Assembly: GCA_026874595.1 (NCBI GenBank)
Contig: CM049319.1
Span: 14,165,601 to 14,229,600, forward strand
Direction: 5' to 3'
Source: Sipunculus nudus
Taxonomy: Eukaryota; Annelida; Sipuncula; Golfingiida; Sipunculidae
DNA: 64,000 nucleotides
Part shown: piece by piece, positions 35,197 through 48,411 of the stretch
Layout: each line of letters starts with the position of its first letter
Numbering within the stretch: position 1 is the stretch's first letter
Translations under genes and position numbers: made by a program
Notes under the pieces: model-generated
Database searches by the model: none
What the model was told of the DNA's origin: nothing
Seen by the model: the letters and a program-made list of their open reading frames with translations, nothing else

Positions 35197-38100
35197 TATA
35201 TCATATATCAGTATTCATGTAAGGCTTTGTATACTATTAAATGACAGTATGACATATCTCGTTTATTCTGTCGACATGAGGCCACTGTCTGTCACACCAA
35301 ACAACTATCACATTAACGACATAGAATCTGACATGAAGCAATTGATCCGCTATTATTCCCTACGTCTTGTTTATACACTGTCTGGCTCCAAGTGCCGGCT
35401 TGCTCAGGGTGTGGTTCTGCAAATCCTATCCATATTGAACTAACTCTGTTTAAACACCGCCTCCATAGAGTTCCAGTACACATATAGTACTCGACTCCTA
35501 CATTAGACATGAGTATGAGACAACCAGAGCATCTGGGCTGAGTTGTCGATCAACTGTGGAACGAAATACATAACCTTAAATGTGTCAAAATGTAAATTGA
35601 ATCTAGTGCAAAACCAGACAAGACCAGGCTGCAAATGAAGCTTATGTTTATTTTGAGTCTGACAAATTCTGTTTAATGAATTTATGAAAATGTCGACACT
35701 ACACAGGCCATTTATTTCTAAATATTGTGTCATTACCAGGAACATATATTACTTCTTTCATTTTTATCATATTGTCTAATCGTTTTCAATTTTTCATGTG
35801 TATGTTGTTTAAGTTTCTTGCTCTAATTAACCATATACACACTTATAGTTAATTGCATGTCTTCATAATTAGCAGTAATTGTATATATGGTGGTATAGGC
35901 TCAGATTGTAAATAATTCTAGTTTAGTTCAGTCCAGTAAACATTAATTAACTTTTGTGTCCAAGTCCAGTTCAGGGTCCTGAAATATGTCTTTTGGGAAT
36001 TATAAGATTTCTTACTCCTGATTTCTTGAGTACAGACTTCTTAATTTGACTAAAATTCAGAGCTCAATTCCAAGTCTGAACTTGTGTCCTACATTACTCT
36101 TTATCAGAGGAGAGTATCTACATATTTATACATATATGTGTCTGTGTGTAACTTTAAAATGTTAAAAAATGCAAACACATTTTTCTTTTGGGAACAGACA
36201 ACTGTCGCATGTAGAATACATTTTCTTAGGTTCTGTATTCTATCTTCTATTTTCATGAATTCACTTTCCGTGTTCATACGTACTGATCAAAGTCAAGTAT
36301 AAATTTATTAAGCCCTTCATAAAAAATGGTAAAACACGTGTTTCAGTTCACTCAGTTAAAAATACTGATCACATGATCCGTACTGGTCACGTGCTTGTTG
36401 TAAACCAATTAGGGGATCGAAGGGACTTTCGACGGGATTGCAGGTGGTCCGCCCTGAAGGATCACTTATACTATTAGATTTGATTCCATATTGAGAACGT
36501 CTAGACCCATTCTTCTCCAGCTCCCATATATTTTACATATGAGAACCAAACGTAGTAAAGCCAGTTACACCTGGTTTCATATAAACCAGTTACACTTCAG
36601 TTTTAGCCTGAAATTCAGATGATATTTCTAGATGTTATATATTTCTCGGCCGTTCTCCTCTTATGGCTTAAAATTCGCATTGTTTTTTTTTAAGTTTAAT
36701 TAATCAAAAAATAACAAATAATTATAACAGTAAAAAATGCAATATTCGTTGCCTTTTATGTTGAATGATAAATTCGTTATTATCTTTTCTGATTGTCGTT
36801 TAGCAAAAGATATTTAAACAGTGTAAGAATCTATTGAAAGCGATGTGGAATGCAATGCAATATTTTCCCGTTTGTTTCACCCAAGAACTGCCTTTGATTA
36901 TCTTTCATGTAATATAAGACTAGTAATGTTAAATTATGTAATATCTTTTTGGGATTGCGGATCGTAGTTAAAAACAGATGGAGCATACTTTCTGCTATAG
37001 AACAGAAACGAGAACGAAAAAAAGAGTGTTAGAAGTATCTTCAAACTAGACAAAATAATTATCTGAAACACCGCTCTTATTATTCAATTGCCAAATGCTG
37101 GTCTTGCCTATAATGGCCTACAAAACACATTTCCTGTGTTAAAATAACAATGGAAAATGTTCATACATAAAGGCATAATTGAAAATAGAATGAACTTCAT
37201 GTGTTTTTCATATACCAGCTGTTGAATTGTCACATAATTTCATATGATTTTATTGGCTCGGAAAAAAAGTTATACATGTATTTTATCTAAATTTGGCCTA
37301 ACTTATTAAAAGAAACATGCATAAATCCGCAAAACAGTTTACTTTTTGTTTATGTGAATGTGACTTAGAAAAAATCTTGATCTATAAAGAAGTGACCCGA
37401 TAGTTCAAGCGAATTATTTGATGCGATGATCTTAAACTCGTGTCAAATCACAGCAGCGTTTCATTATTTAAACTTATAATTACTTTGATTCATATTTGAA
37501 AGGTGAGTTAAGTTTCACATATATAGAATAAAAAAATACCCAATAGCTGATATCGATGGGAGTTATATTTAATTATAAAGAAAAGAAAAAACGATATATT
37601 ACATCCGGACATGTTGAAATAAGAATAATTCTGAGTTTTTTTTACTTACCTTTTGTTATAAAAGTAATATACGATAGGAAACGCTAAAGTAGCTTCGGGC
37701 ATGACGAAGTAAAAAAACTTATACCAAAGTACCTGAAGCATGACAATAGAAAAAGGGCCAATTCCATGCAATCATCGTGTCCAAAAATCCAAATCTCGCT
37801 GTACTACAAAGTGAGGTGGGCAGACTAGATGTCTTTTGAAGTCGATTAAAACGACAGGGTGAAGGGTTTGTGATCAGCAGAGCTTAAAAGTACGTCTGAG
37901 ACAAAGCAAGAAAACGTGCATAGAAACCTAACGGGACGCCCAGGAATAAAGTTACTTAATAATAACCCTGCACGCTTCTCTCTAGTTCGTGGCGGCAGCT
38001 TTCGTTCTGGCACAAGTTGTTCTCAAATCAGCATGCCTTCCGCGAAGAAACAAGCCAGGACATCCTTGCGTGTAACAGTCCCTTTGATATCAGGTTTGAC

Positions 38101-40803
38101 GCAAGTATGGACAGCATGCATTATTGCTGCTGCCCGAGGACAGGGGAAATTGAATAATCCGTCGCCAATTAGAAGCAAAACTGACGTTAAGTTTCTGTCA
38201 GACTTTCTTTTTGACAGGTGAAGAAATGTGACGCTTAAAAGGGAAATCTCTTCCAAGTTTGGCGATAATGTGTCTTTCATTACTCTATTATTAGCTTTCG
38301 CAATAGTGTCGATTTAATCAGATGCGAAATAGCTGTATTGTCCTCAATGCACAAATGACCAAAGTCCTTTCAGCGAATATCTAAACTTGAAAAAAAGTGT
38401 TTAAAGCCTTTAGTAACTAGCTCATCCGTACTTTTTCCTTCTTATTCCTTATTTTCTGCAACATATTAGCTGATCATTTGAAAAAAAGAAACATTGTATT
38501 ACCTATAAAGTATTATGGAAGTCGTTCAGGAGCTCTGCTCCGGGAACCGACATCGGTCAGTACATAAAGTCATAATTAAAATCTCCATACAGTGCTCTGT
38601 AAGGTAATTAAACACGCGCCGCCTCTGATGTAAGTTTAATAGACAATTAAAGGGTTGTAAATCTACAAAGACTGTAAAGGAATTCATCAATGAAAGCGAT
38701 GAAACCAGGGACAATTTCTCGTATTTTTTTTATTAAAAAAAAACGAATTATTATCATACATATTTATTATATAGTTAATTTTAAAAACCATATCATATAC
38801 AGCTGAAAATCAAACTGCTAGGGGGTTTTTCAAACGTGCATATTAGCATGAACATTTTTTTATCAAATATTTATAACAAAAACATTTCTATCAAACTTGA
38901 GTGTTTCAGTTTTCACTTTTCAAAAGGATAATGAATTTTATAAACTGACCGTGTGCATCTATGTCAATCTGTAAAAAAATCAATATTACTCCTTACTCTT
39001 CTAAAATAATCATTATATATGTCACTAGAAATCTCACTGAGAGACAGTTATTTAGATTCAGAGATTAATTTTGTCGAGAAACGTTAAGTTCATTATATTT
39101 AATTGTAACTGAAGCCAAATGAGATAAAAAAACAACCCGCGGGGGGAAATATAGCCCCTACTAAATAGAGCCATTTGACCGTCACATAACCCTTTGTTGT
39201 TGGACGGGAAAATTGAGATAACCTCGCGTCATGAAATTAATATCTAATTACATTTGTCAGGGATATCAGCTGATGACGCAAGGTGCATATAGTGCTTATT
39301 GTTTTTTGACATAAGACCTTGATATTAAAATCTGTATGTTGAACAATTAACGGTATCACTTTCGCAGGACAAACACAGAACAGAAAAATTGTATCAAGAG
39401 CGAAAACAATTAAATGAAACTGCAATGGTTTGTAGCAAAGTAGAATAGATGTTCAAGCATAATTTGTGAAAAGCTACTGAAGTAATCTGAGAGTAATGTT
39501 GCTTTTTATAATCACTTTTTCTTCAATATTGTTACCAAGTCAGTTCAAAATACCGATGTTATGATTTAATTACGTATAGGTACGTGACACAGACCAATCG
39601 TATTCTTTCATAAACTGGTTCTTCTCAGTCAATGTACAGACTCAGATTGAATATATTTTCCTAAACCTTAAACATATTCAACTCGGAGCTCATGTATCAA
39701 GATAGATAATATGTATCGTCTGTGAATTGAGAATACGACCATGTGAGATGGCGCGGTAATTCGGCGGGAGTCAGATTCAATTTCTCTCCAGCCAACTGAA
39801 GTATGGCCAATCAGCTGAGCCGCTGGAATCACGTGATTGCTCTCCCGATCATTGAGCCCCGCGCTTAATTAATCAGACTTTTTCAACGAGTGACACCGAG
39901 CAGACCTTTGAATATTGTTACTGGAGTCCTTGTCGACCTCTCGAGTCACGGGTCATGACCTCCATACTTCGTCTTTCAGCACTAAATTCTTCGCTAACAG
40001 TTCAGGTAATTGGCATCTACTGGCGCAGGGCCTTTCAATGTCGTCAATTCTACTTCTGATTCCAACACCGGGAACACTGGGGGACGGACCGGGCCACCTC
40101 CTCCCACCCCGCGCGACATTTGAGTTAACATTGATTGATAAAATTTTCGCCGGTACATGATACTTAAGATCTCATGCCCTATGGGTATACTTAGTTATTA
40201 ATTAAAGATAAAGAGTTTTAGTTACACCAGTTAAAGAAAGAAAGAGGCTTTTCTCTTGGACATTTAAACTAAGAAACTGGAATTAATGAATCTAGTATTA
40301 ATAAATAGTTAAAATATTTAAATGTGCAATTGTTTGCAATAATTGGTACTTTTTAACCAATATCCAATCTGGTTTATGCTGGTTATGAGAGCGTTTTTTC
40401 TTGTTTTCAATACTAAAAAATATAATATAATATCAAGAATATTGATGATCTTGAATTTAACATTTTGCTGGGTTTCAATCTCAACTGTACAAAACACGCA
40501 TACAAACATAAATTTTATTTAATATGTATGTGCATTGCACTATTATTGCAATGCGAGCAGGTTAAACTATCCTCTAGGTCCTGGCTATGAATAGAGCAGT
40601 GTGTTCGTTGCCACCGTTTCTCTACTGTAAATTGAAGACATAGTATTGGTGTGTGGTAGTTTTTAAATGTAATGTCCTTTTTAATAACGGAAAAAGAAAG
40701 TAGTCAACGTTCTCCTTAAGCGGTTTTAACACATAGATCTTTGTTTTTTTTTTCAAATGTATCAGGAACAGTACGTATGTAAATTTTAAGTACGAAATTC
40801 ACG

Positions 40804-40862
40804 ATAGAATAACTAGTTTATTAACACATGAGTTTTCGAAGCACACAGCCTTCTTCGTCAGG
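40804..40862 (+). repeat. Dispersed tag C, copy 1
   Basis: 39 bp (TAACTAGTTTATTAACACA...TTTTCGAAGC) match the reverse complement of 46782-46820 with three differences. It continues here into CACACAGCCTTCTTCGTCAGG. A CTTCTTCGTCAGG tail beside a microsatellite resembles the ends of retroelements such as Penelope-like elements, but that is a weak inference. Confidence 0.75.
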
Positions 40863-40863
40863 T

Positions 40864-40868
<5 letters not shown>

Positions 40869-40937
<69 letters not shown>
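40869..40937 (+). repeat. Compound (CT)n(TA)n microsatellite
   Basis: CT to about 40902, then TA. The reading frame across it is an artefact. Confidence 0.95.
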
Positions 40938-40942
<5 letters not shown>

Positions 40943-42215
40943 TATTAGATGGATTAATTGGGTATGTACATTTATATATTACATTAATATTCCCAAACCC
41001 GATAAATATCACTACATTGGATTTATTAGTCCAGTTAAGCACGTGAGACCAGATGAAAGAGAGTTGGACAAATATGCATGGGAACGCGTTATTGTCATTC
41101 TGAACGCAGTTTGCCTTAGCTAAAAGTTTCTGTTACATGATTTTATTGGTTTGGGTTTGTTGGTCCCATATTAAGGCAAGAAACACTTTGGAAATATAAC
41201 AGAAAGCAAGACTGCTTGAGAGTGTCTACAGGAGCTGAGGGCAGATATATCTAGCGGCAAATAAATCAATGCCAGCCCCGCATATACGGCCAGCCCCCCT
41301 GAAAGCACTTCTTAACTCGGCAGGTACGCTTCTCGGTTCTCTGGCAAACAGCATAGATTGGGTTTGACAAGAGACAATTCATACTGGTTTAGGTTACGAC
41401 GATTTGTAGACAGAGAACATTTATGGAGATCCAAGTAATATTAGTGAGTCTGTGATAATGTTCTAATCAATAACAAATGGCCCGCGGTGAAGAAGTACCT
41501 ACACGGTCTCACCACACTTTAGCCTTCAGACAGGTGCCATACATCAAATACATTTGATTGTGGTCTGTTTGTACCATATTCTGCGTTCTAACAGGGTTAA
41601 ACCCGGCAAAACAGTTATAGACATTCATAATTTCTCATCCATTCATATCATAATATTAAATACCAAAATAATTGCAATAATGAATATAGAGTTATTTAAA
41701 AGAAACTGAAATAGTTTTATTACTTTAACTGGAACTCAACCTTCGACTGGACATAACTTGCCTTGCTTAACATTTAGTCTTACCACTCGGTTAGTTATAA
41801 CCAATACACATTAAATGTAATTAAATTAAATTGCGCCGTTTTTATGATCTTGAAAAATGATCACGTAATAAGTTGAAAACTCCTTTGTATCTCCAAGCAA
41901 CTTCATATGTCCTATATTACACTGTATTTCATATTTTGCTATATTGTCTATCTCATATTCTCTCACATTGTGAGTACACTGTATATTACGTTGCATGTCA
42001 TACTTACATATTATCATGTTTAATATCATATCTTGCCGCAAGCCACTTTTGTCATATTTCCATTGTTCATAGTATTTTACAGCATTTTACGTGGTACATA
42101 AAATGTATTAAGGAAAAGGCTCTGTGGCCCTTTTCTGAATGGGTAACACTGTATAAACAGGTTTAAAGTGATAAATAAAAGGCAGTGTTTATGGTTTAAT
42201 CTTGGGCGGGTTTTA

Positions 42216-42632
42216 TAGGCAGTGATCCTATTAGGCAGCGGTCCTATTAGGCAGGTGGTCTATTAGGCAGGTGGTCCTATTAGGCATGTGGTCCTATTAG
42301 GCAGGTGGTCCTATTAGGCACCTAGTTGGTCCTATTAGGCAGGTGGTCTATTAGGCAGGTGGTCCTATTAGGCACCTGGTTGGTTCTATTAGGCAGGTGG
42401 TCTATTAGGCAGGTGGTCCTATTAGGCAGGTGGTCCTATTAGGCACCTAGTTGGTCCTATTAGGCAGGTGGTCTATTAGGCAGGTGGTCCTATTATGTAG
42501 GTGGTCCTATTAGGCACCTAGTTGGTCCTATTAAGCAGTTGGTCTATTAGGCAGGTGGTCCTATTAGACAGGTGGTCCTATTAGGCAACTAGCTGGTCCT
42601 ATTAGGCAGGTGGTCCTGTAAGGCAGTTGGTC
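42216..42632 (+). repeat. Minisatellite, 16/17/21-bp units with higher-order period
   Basis: About 23 units of GGTGGTCCTATTAGGCA (17 bp), with a 16-bp form lacking one C and a 21-bp form beginning CCTAGTTGG. The 21-16-17-17 order recurs several times, giving a higher-order period of about 71 bp. Copies are nearly identical in the middle and decay at both ends. The related string GTGGTCTTATTAGACA occurs once at about 63415. Confidence 0.95.
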
Positions 42633-42977
42633 ATTCACACAGGTTACACCTCAGCCAGGCGGCAAGGTATTTTATGGGCTTTCCCCCGTTGGTTTATCGG
42701 TTACGAGGTATGCATGTAGTCCCAGACTATAGTCCTATGCCCTCGTTTAATTATTTCCATACTACAAGGCAATCAAAATGGCGTTGCATTTATTCTATAA
42801 TTTAACTACATTTTTGTGTTACAAAGTCTATGCAACTGAAATAAAAGCAATTCCAGTGGCGAATGGTGCCTTCTCGGGTTTCTAAGATAATGAAATAATT
42901 GTACAGCTTAAAAAAAATATACGTTGTATAATAGTTACTGTTGTATATTAGTTGATTAAAAACGGTATAATCCCTCC

Positions 42978-43220
42978 ATGTTTATTGAATTTCTGACTTT
43001 ATGCAAGCATGTCTTCAGCAGGTTTCCTGATTGACAACTTGGTCGTGCAAAGGACAGGAAATGACGGCGCTCACCATAGAGACTGGACTTATGCTTTTAC
43101 GTTCATGTGTACCTATTTACTCCTCAGACAATGGCTTAAGTTTTAGATGAGAAGCGGTTTACGGTGATACCGTTGTAATAGTATGGGCGACCTTTGCAGC
43201 AGTTTTAACATCATGAGATT
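42978..43220 (+). repeat. Dispersed repeat B, copy 2
   Basis: Partner of 1340-1585; the same blocks occur in the same order and orientation. No coding capacity. Confidence 0.7.
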
Positions 43221-44789
43221 TCGATCAAAGTAGGTCTTAACGGTTTACTTACTACTAAGTCACGTTTCACGGTTTTTTAGTTCAAAAACTATGCTGCGGC
43301 GGGTGCATAGATTTTTGATAGAGACAGCATATAAAACCCTTTATCGTGTCACATAAGTATTTCAAGTTTAAACATGCATTTGTGGCCTACGTTTGAAGTC
43401 AGGAGATCGTAAGCTCAATTATATGTCGAAGTTAGATGATGTTTTTCAAGGTCGGCCTCGACACAGGTAGCCTTGTATGCTTTAATGGGAAGGTCATGCC
43501 CATCACCTGAGTATTACCAACGAACAATTATGCCGTTTTGGGTTTCCCATGGCTAAGAACCAGCAACGGGGTTGATTATACACCTCGGGAGCTACAGATG
43601 CGATATAGACACCCGGACCTGATGACCACAGGATATAAATGAGATGACACGGTGTTCTACCGCCCTTTCACGTGGTCTCACACCACATCGGAATTCGAGG
43701 AATTCTTTGGATGTGCATATTAAGGTTAAGTCCGCATTTAAACACATCCGAGGCAGTTACCTTAAAAATATATACATTTTTCATTAAGGTCCAACGGCAA
43801 GCTTCAGTCAAAATTTCGATCAACCAACAAAGTCAAAGTACAGTGCTCTAGGGTGAAAGTGTGTATTTGTAACGATGATTCTCCTAAATGACCTCATCAC
43901 TGACATATTTGATTTCTCTCCAAACTCCAGTTCCTAATATAATATTTATTTTTCTTCTAATGTGGGCTTTTCAGTGTAATATATCTTAAAGTGAAGATTC
44001 ATGTTTAATCAAAAGAATACCTGATGGAGATTTTTAGTAAATAATTGTGGATGTTGAAATTCCCAAGCAATAATGAAGACATACTATGAACACGTTTTTA
44101 TATTATATCTGCTTGTTAATAACGACAAAAATAAATGCGAGATCAGGATAGACTGTAAACTTTATCAGGATAAGATATATTGATTCGTTATGTATGTTTT
44201 TTTTTTTCCAAACAACGATCAAAGTTCTTTGGTTTTTGCTCTTTCCCATAACCAGTATGACTCGGAGCTGAGATTTCCAGGTGGGTTGTTTCCCCCGGTT
44301 AAGGCAATGTTCGGGCTTAAATTTAGCGTCTGTCTGGCCAAGTTCAAAGGAGAGATCTACAAGATCACTGCCGAGTCAATAATGATGTTTCCCCCGGCAA
44401 TTTCGGCCCTGAGGCAATGATAGCGTCTGTGAGAAGATATTTCTTTCGTTTTTTTAACAATATTTTAAATTGATTCAAAAGACCCGGGGAAGGTTGTAAG
44501 TCATACAGGTAACGCCACCGCAATGTTAACACCATGGGCGTAATATAGCGTTTACTAGACATTGCAGCCCACCAAAAGCTCACTAATACGCCACGTGACA
44601 GGCAGATGCGTGGAAAGACTTGTCTCTTTCACTAATAGGACACATATATGCTGACAGGAGAGTTTATGTAATTTTATTATGTCCGATAGACTGACATCTG
44701 CTTTTTCTTCAGATTTTACGAGAACACTCTTTTTATTTCCTAAAATATCTCATGTTTACCTTAAATGCTTTGTAGACAGTCTCTAGGCT

Positions 44790-44838
<49 letters not shown>

Positions 44839-46003
44839 TAATCTCAGGAATGCAATAAACGGCGTTGAATGACTTCTAACCTTTCTGTCATTTTTAGTCA
44901 CACAGTAAATTGGTAAGAAATCAACCATGTCCCGCGTGAACTCATTTTAAAACGACAGTACAATATTTACAATCTCAAAATGGGCGGATTTAAGAGGGTG
45001 CAGGGGCCATTCTCTTTTGTTGACTATAACTTCTGGAAAACAGAATGATATACGCTTGATATCGAAATTAGCGACGGATTGAGTCTCCATCGTTTAATAC
45101 CTTTTCAATCTAAAAGTGAGAGTCATCTAAGAAGTCTTCTATCACTCCCGGCACATTTGCTTACTTGTGCCAGAGTGTTGAGTACCACTTATTTCTTAGA
45201 TTCTGTATCCGCCTCTTCCCAATATTTAAGTCTCTTATACACTGGTATAATTAAGTATTATTAGACCGGGGTATGTCGCCGCCATTATAGAACTTAAGGA
45301 CTTCAGAGCCTCAAAGGAATATAAAAATATACTTAGTATCTATAGTCTCCAGGATTCGCTCTGATGCTTCACGACTAGATATGACTCTGGAAGATTCCAA
45401 GCATTTGAATAGAAACCAGAAAAATCCAAAGTTCAAAGTTGATAGCCAATCTCCACAAATTTCGAAAACCACCAATTTTATTATAGCAGTATAGAGATTT
45501 GAACGTGGGTCTACTTTCATTAATATCTATAGCCAGCTTTCTCAGGGAGATTTAAAGAAAAGCTATAAGGATTTTGATGCATATTCCCTGTGACAAGATG
45601 GCGTAAATTAAACCTCCACAAGGTGGCGGTGATTCTAAGTTTTTGTCGCCACTGGATGGTTTTTCAGTTAGCAACTGCACTCAAAGAGTTAATAATTGAT
45701 AAAATTTAATAAAAAAAATTATGTGACATTGTTTCCTTGTTGTTATCTGAGGAATAAACATTTAAACTGTCCGTCTTTATGTAGAGTATAACTTGTACTC
45801 AGGAAAGGGTAGTGAAATGAAGTGAAAATAAAAATATACTTAGTGAAATAAAGTGAAAATAAAACTGAGATTAGATTTATAGTTTGATATCACTGAGGAA
45901 GCAAGGGTCATCCAGTTTTACACTTTTTTCTTCCTGGTCCTCGGGTCTGTTAACTCTTGTAGCTTTTTCTGCTTCCGTTTGGAAGATTAACCCACAGACA
46001 CGT
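43221..46003. other. Non-coding DNA
   Basis: No supported gene. Besides the GA microsatellite, only short frames without motifs (for example 44190-44583 on both strands). Confidence 0.5.
44793..44836 (+). repeat. (GA)n microsatellite
   Basis: Perfect run of about 22 units. Confidence 0.95.
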
Positions 46004-46012
46004 TATAAACGG
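46004..46012. repeat. Target-site duplication, left copy (TATAAACGG)
   Basis: Nine bases directly before the left TIR, identical to 48151-48159. Confidence 0.88.
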
Positions 46013-46135
46013 GGGACTGCCTAAAACGCGTGCACGCCTGCGTGCACGCCTACGTGCACGCAGTTTCGACTGCTTTAGCAAGTGCCTAAACCGCGTGCGG
46101 CCCGATTTGCGGACAACAACGTCTGGCCAAAAAAA
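46013..46135 (+). repeat. Left terminal inverted repeat of the 2.1 kb transposon
   Basis: Unusually GC-rich for the window. Contains three copies of the near-palindrome GCGTGCACGC at 46028, 46040 and 46052 (the last as ACGTGCACGC), each 12 bp apart, then GTTTCGACTGC and GCGGACAACAACGTCTG. The periodic palindromes could be transposase-binding sites (inference). Confidence 0.9.
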
Positions 46136-46718
46136 TATTTTTTTTGGGGGGTGTTTTGTTAATTTGTCTGAGGGAACTTTATATAATTTATGCGGGGAAT
46201 AACATGAATATTTTTTTTACTATTAATATGAAGATTACAGCTGTACATCACAAGCATGAAGGATAGCTACGACGCGGGGAGTAACGGCGACGTAACACTG
46301 CATGCTGCAACAGGTTTACTTGGGAAAAAAAGCAGTTGAGGAGTCCATTTTTTAATTGCATGGCAAAGAGGGCGGACGGAAAGATAAATATGTAAAAATT
46401 ATGTATGAAAATGACTATATATATATACTTGGAGGCAATGATCCAGTAAATATACGCGTTGCAAATATCGTTTTGTAATAACATGCTACGTATTATTTAC
46501 CCCATTAAATTTATTATGACACCTTGTGTCTTCTTTATTACTTACAAAGTTCCATGGCTTTTTACTACTTCAACGTCATGCATTCAATATTTGCAGAATA
46601 AAAGATGTAAAAACTAAAAGACAAACATTACCATTTTGAAAGTACCTGTTTATAATTCAAAGCAATCATGATGGCCCAATTTATATATCTATTAATAATA
46701 GCCTACCGATTTTGACAG

Positions 46719-46720
<2 letters not shown>

Positions 46721-46781
<61 letters not shown>
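46721..46781 (+). repeat. (TA)n microsatellite inside the transposon
   Basis: About 30 units; a second run lies at 46853-46882, the two bracketing dispersed tag C. Confidence 0.95.
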
Positions 46782-46782
<1 letters not shown>

Positions 46783-46820
46783 CTTCGAAAGCTCGTGTGT
46801 TAATAAACTAGTTAGTCTAT
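46782..46820 (-). repeat. Dispersed tag C, copy 2, inside the 2.1 kb transposon
   Basis: Reverse complement of 40804-40842 at 36 of 39 positions. Immediately preceded by a 60-bp TA run and followed within 35 bp by another TA run. Confidence 0.75.
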
Positions 46821-46852
46821 CTAAAAGGCGTCATTGTTTATCTTAACTTTCG

Positions 46853-46885
<33 letters not shown>

Positions 46886-48026
46886 TAATGGAATATTTAC
46901 ATCAGTTATGTACTGGTACAATAGGACAGGTATCAGTTTTCATGAATTCTTAATTGTCTAAATTTTTAAGTTTGGTGCCATTAAATGTTAAATGTGGATG
47001 CCAATTTTGCCAAACATTCACTGGAATAATGGCCAATGTAATACAGAAGCTATATGATTTACTCAACCAGTCACAGGCAATCAAAACATCAAAGGATCTC
47101 ATCATTAATTCATTTTTGCTGTATGTATTTAAAATATAAGGATTAGTCATATCGCTAAAGTGACCTGCAAAATGACTGAACTGAAATATTTTGCTTAATT
47201 AAAATGTAAAAAATTATGTATAAAATTAGCGTAATCTGGTATAGTGATCTTAGATTTTACACTCATAAAAAGTTTTAGTTATTTTGTCCATTTGAATACA
47301 ACTAACTGACGGTATATCTGAAATGGTTCAATGTGACAGTTGTGATAAATGATTTCTTTTTTCATGTAATCTTGGAAATCTAGAACTTGGTAGAAAAAGA
47401 TGGATTTGTCACATATGTAAATAGGGTAAAATGTAATAAAAATATATATTTCACATTCAAGTTCTTGGTTGTTACATGGTCAATTTTTATTTTTAAAGCC
47501 ATATTAATTATTCTAGAATGGCTATAGTACGTGTTTTAGTTGGATTGGTATACGTGGTATATGTCTCAGTAAATTGTTTTTCATAATATATTTCACTTGT
47601 CCTTTTTTTTGCCTGTTATAACAGTAATGATATTCTGTACATATTTATTGTATCACATATTTCTGTATATCTTGTGTTTGTTGTAAATAATTTTGTTGTA
47701 ACCAGTATGTGGCTTCAGTTTACTTCCTCAGAATAAAGACACCCAAGAAATATTATTAGTGATAATTGTATTCTCAATATGAATTTAATAATCAAATTCG
47801 GTCTTTTATGATTATTTAAATCAAATGACTAATAATAATTAATTCTTTTATAATTTCTCACATATGAACAGTGAAAAAAATATTCATGATGAATACTGTT
47901 TATGTTAATACCCACATAAATTATATAAATATAATATAAACATAAATCATATATATATATGTATATATATAATAAATAATAATAAGTTCCATCATACAAA
48001 TTAACAAAACACACTCCACAATAACT

Positions 48027-48150
48027 TTTTTCTGGTCAGACGTTGTTGTCCGCAAAATCCGGCCGCACGCGATTTAGGCACTTGCTAAGGCAGTCGAAAC
48101 TGCGTGCACGTAGGCGTGCACGCAGGCGTGCACGCGTTTTAGGCAGTCCC
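48027..48150 (-). repeat. Right terminal inverted repeat of the 2.1 kb transposon
   Basis: Inverse of the left repeat, including the three 12-bp-spaced GTGCAC palindromes and the ACGTTGTTGTCCGC block at the inner end. Confidence 0.9.
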
Positions 48151-48159
48151 TATAAACGG
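48151..48159. repeat. Target-site duplication, right copy (TATAAACGG)
   Basis: Nine bases directly after the right TIR, identical to 46004-46012. Confidence 0.88.
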
Positions 48160-48411
48160 AGCTGTACTTACACATTAACTTGCTGCCATGAGTCCAGTGC
48201 CCTAACCATTACATACCCATGCTCCCAAAGCATTAGTATAGCGATAGAGATGTATGGCGGAATAACTTAAGTATCGACTAAATTGAGGACAAACAAGATA
48301 ATCATTTTTTGTGCGTATTAGGCACATGATGATTTCTACGTATATGGGCTGGAAAATGTTAACCGACACGTCTTGATAACAATCCACGTATCCATGTAGC
48401 TACCGGAGGAT

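Larger units (their letters stand above)
33039..40803. other. Non-coding DNA with microsatellites
   Basis: The 136-codon plus frame at 33496-33906 is hydrophobic, T-rich and without family motif or splice context; not called. A GC-richer patch at 39720-40150 might be an exon or promoter, but nothing confirms this. Confidence 0.45.
46013..48150. mobile_element. Non-autonomous DNA transposon, 2138 bp, with long TIRs and 9-bp TSD
   Basis: The left end begins GGGACTGCCTAAAACGCG and the right end is its inverse, ending TTTTAGGCAGTCCC. Inverted similarity runs about 120 bp with only a handful of mismatches. The 9-bp direct repeat TATAAACGG flanks both sides. The interior is AT-rich, microsatellite-rich and without a transposase. 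A 9-bp TSD with long TIRs fits Mutator-like elements (Merlin, with 8-9 bp TSDs, is the alternative). The few TIR differences suggest fairly recent movement. Confidence 0.9.

Noticed and set aside
39720-40160. GC-richer patch as a conserved exon or promoter
   Set aside because: The 81-codon frame has no motif, and no TATA or splice signals could be paired with it.
42216-42632. CRISPR-like array
   Set aside because: Units are contiguous without unique spacers, in a eukaryotic genome; it is a minisatellite.
46954-47150. Frames inside the 2.1 kb transposon as a transposase
   Set aside because: Both-strand frames of only 61-66 codons with no DDE/D motif.
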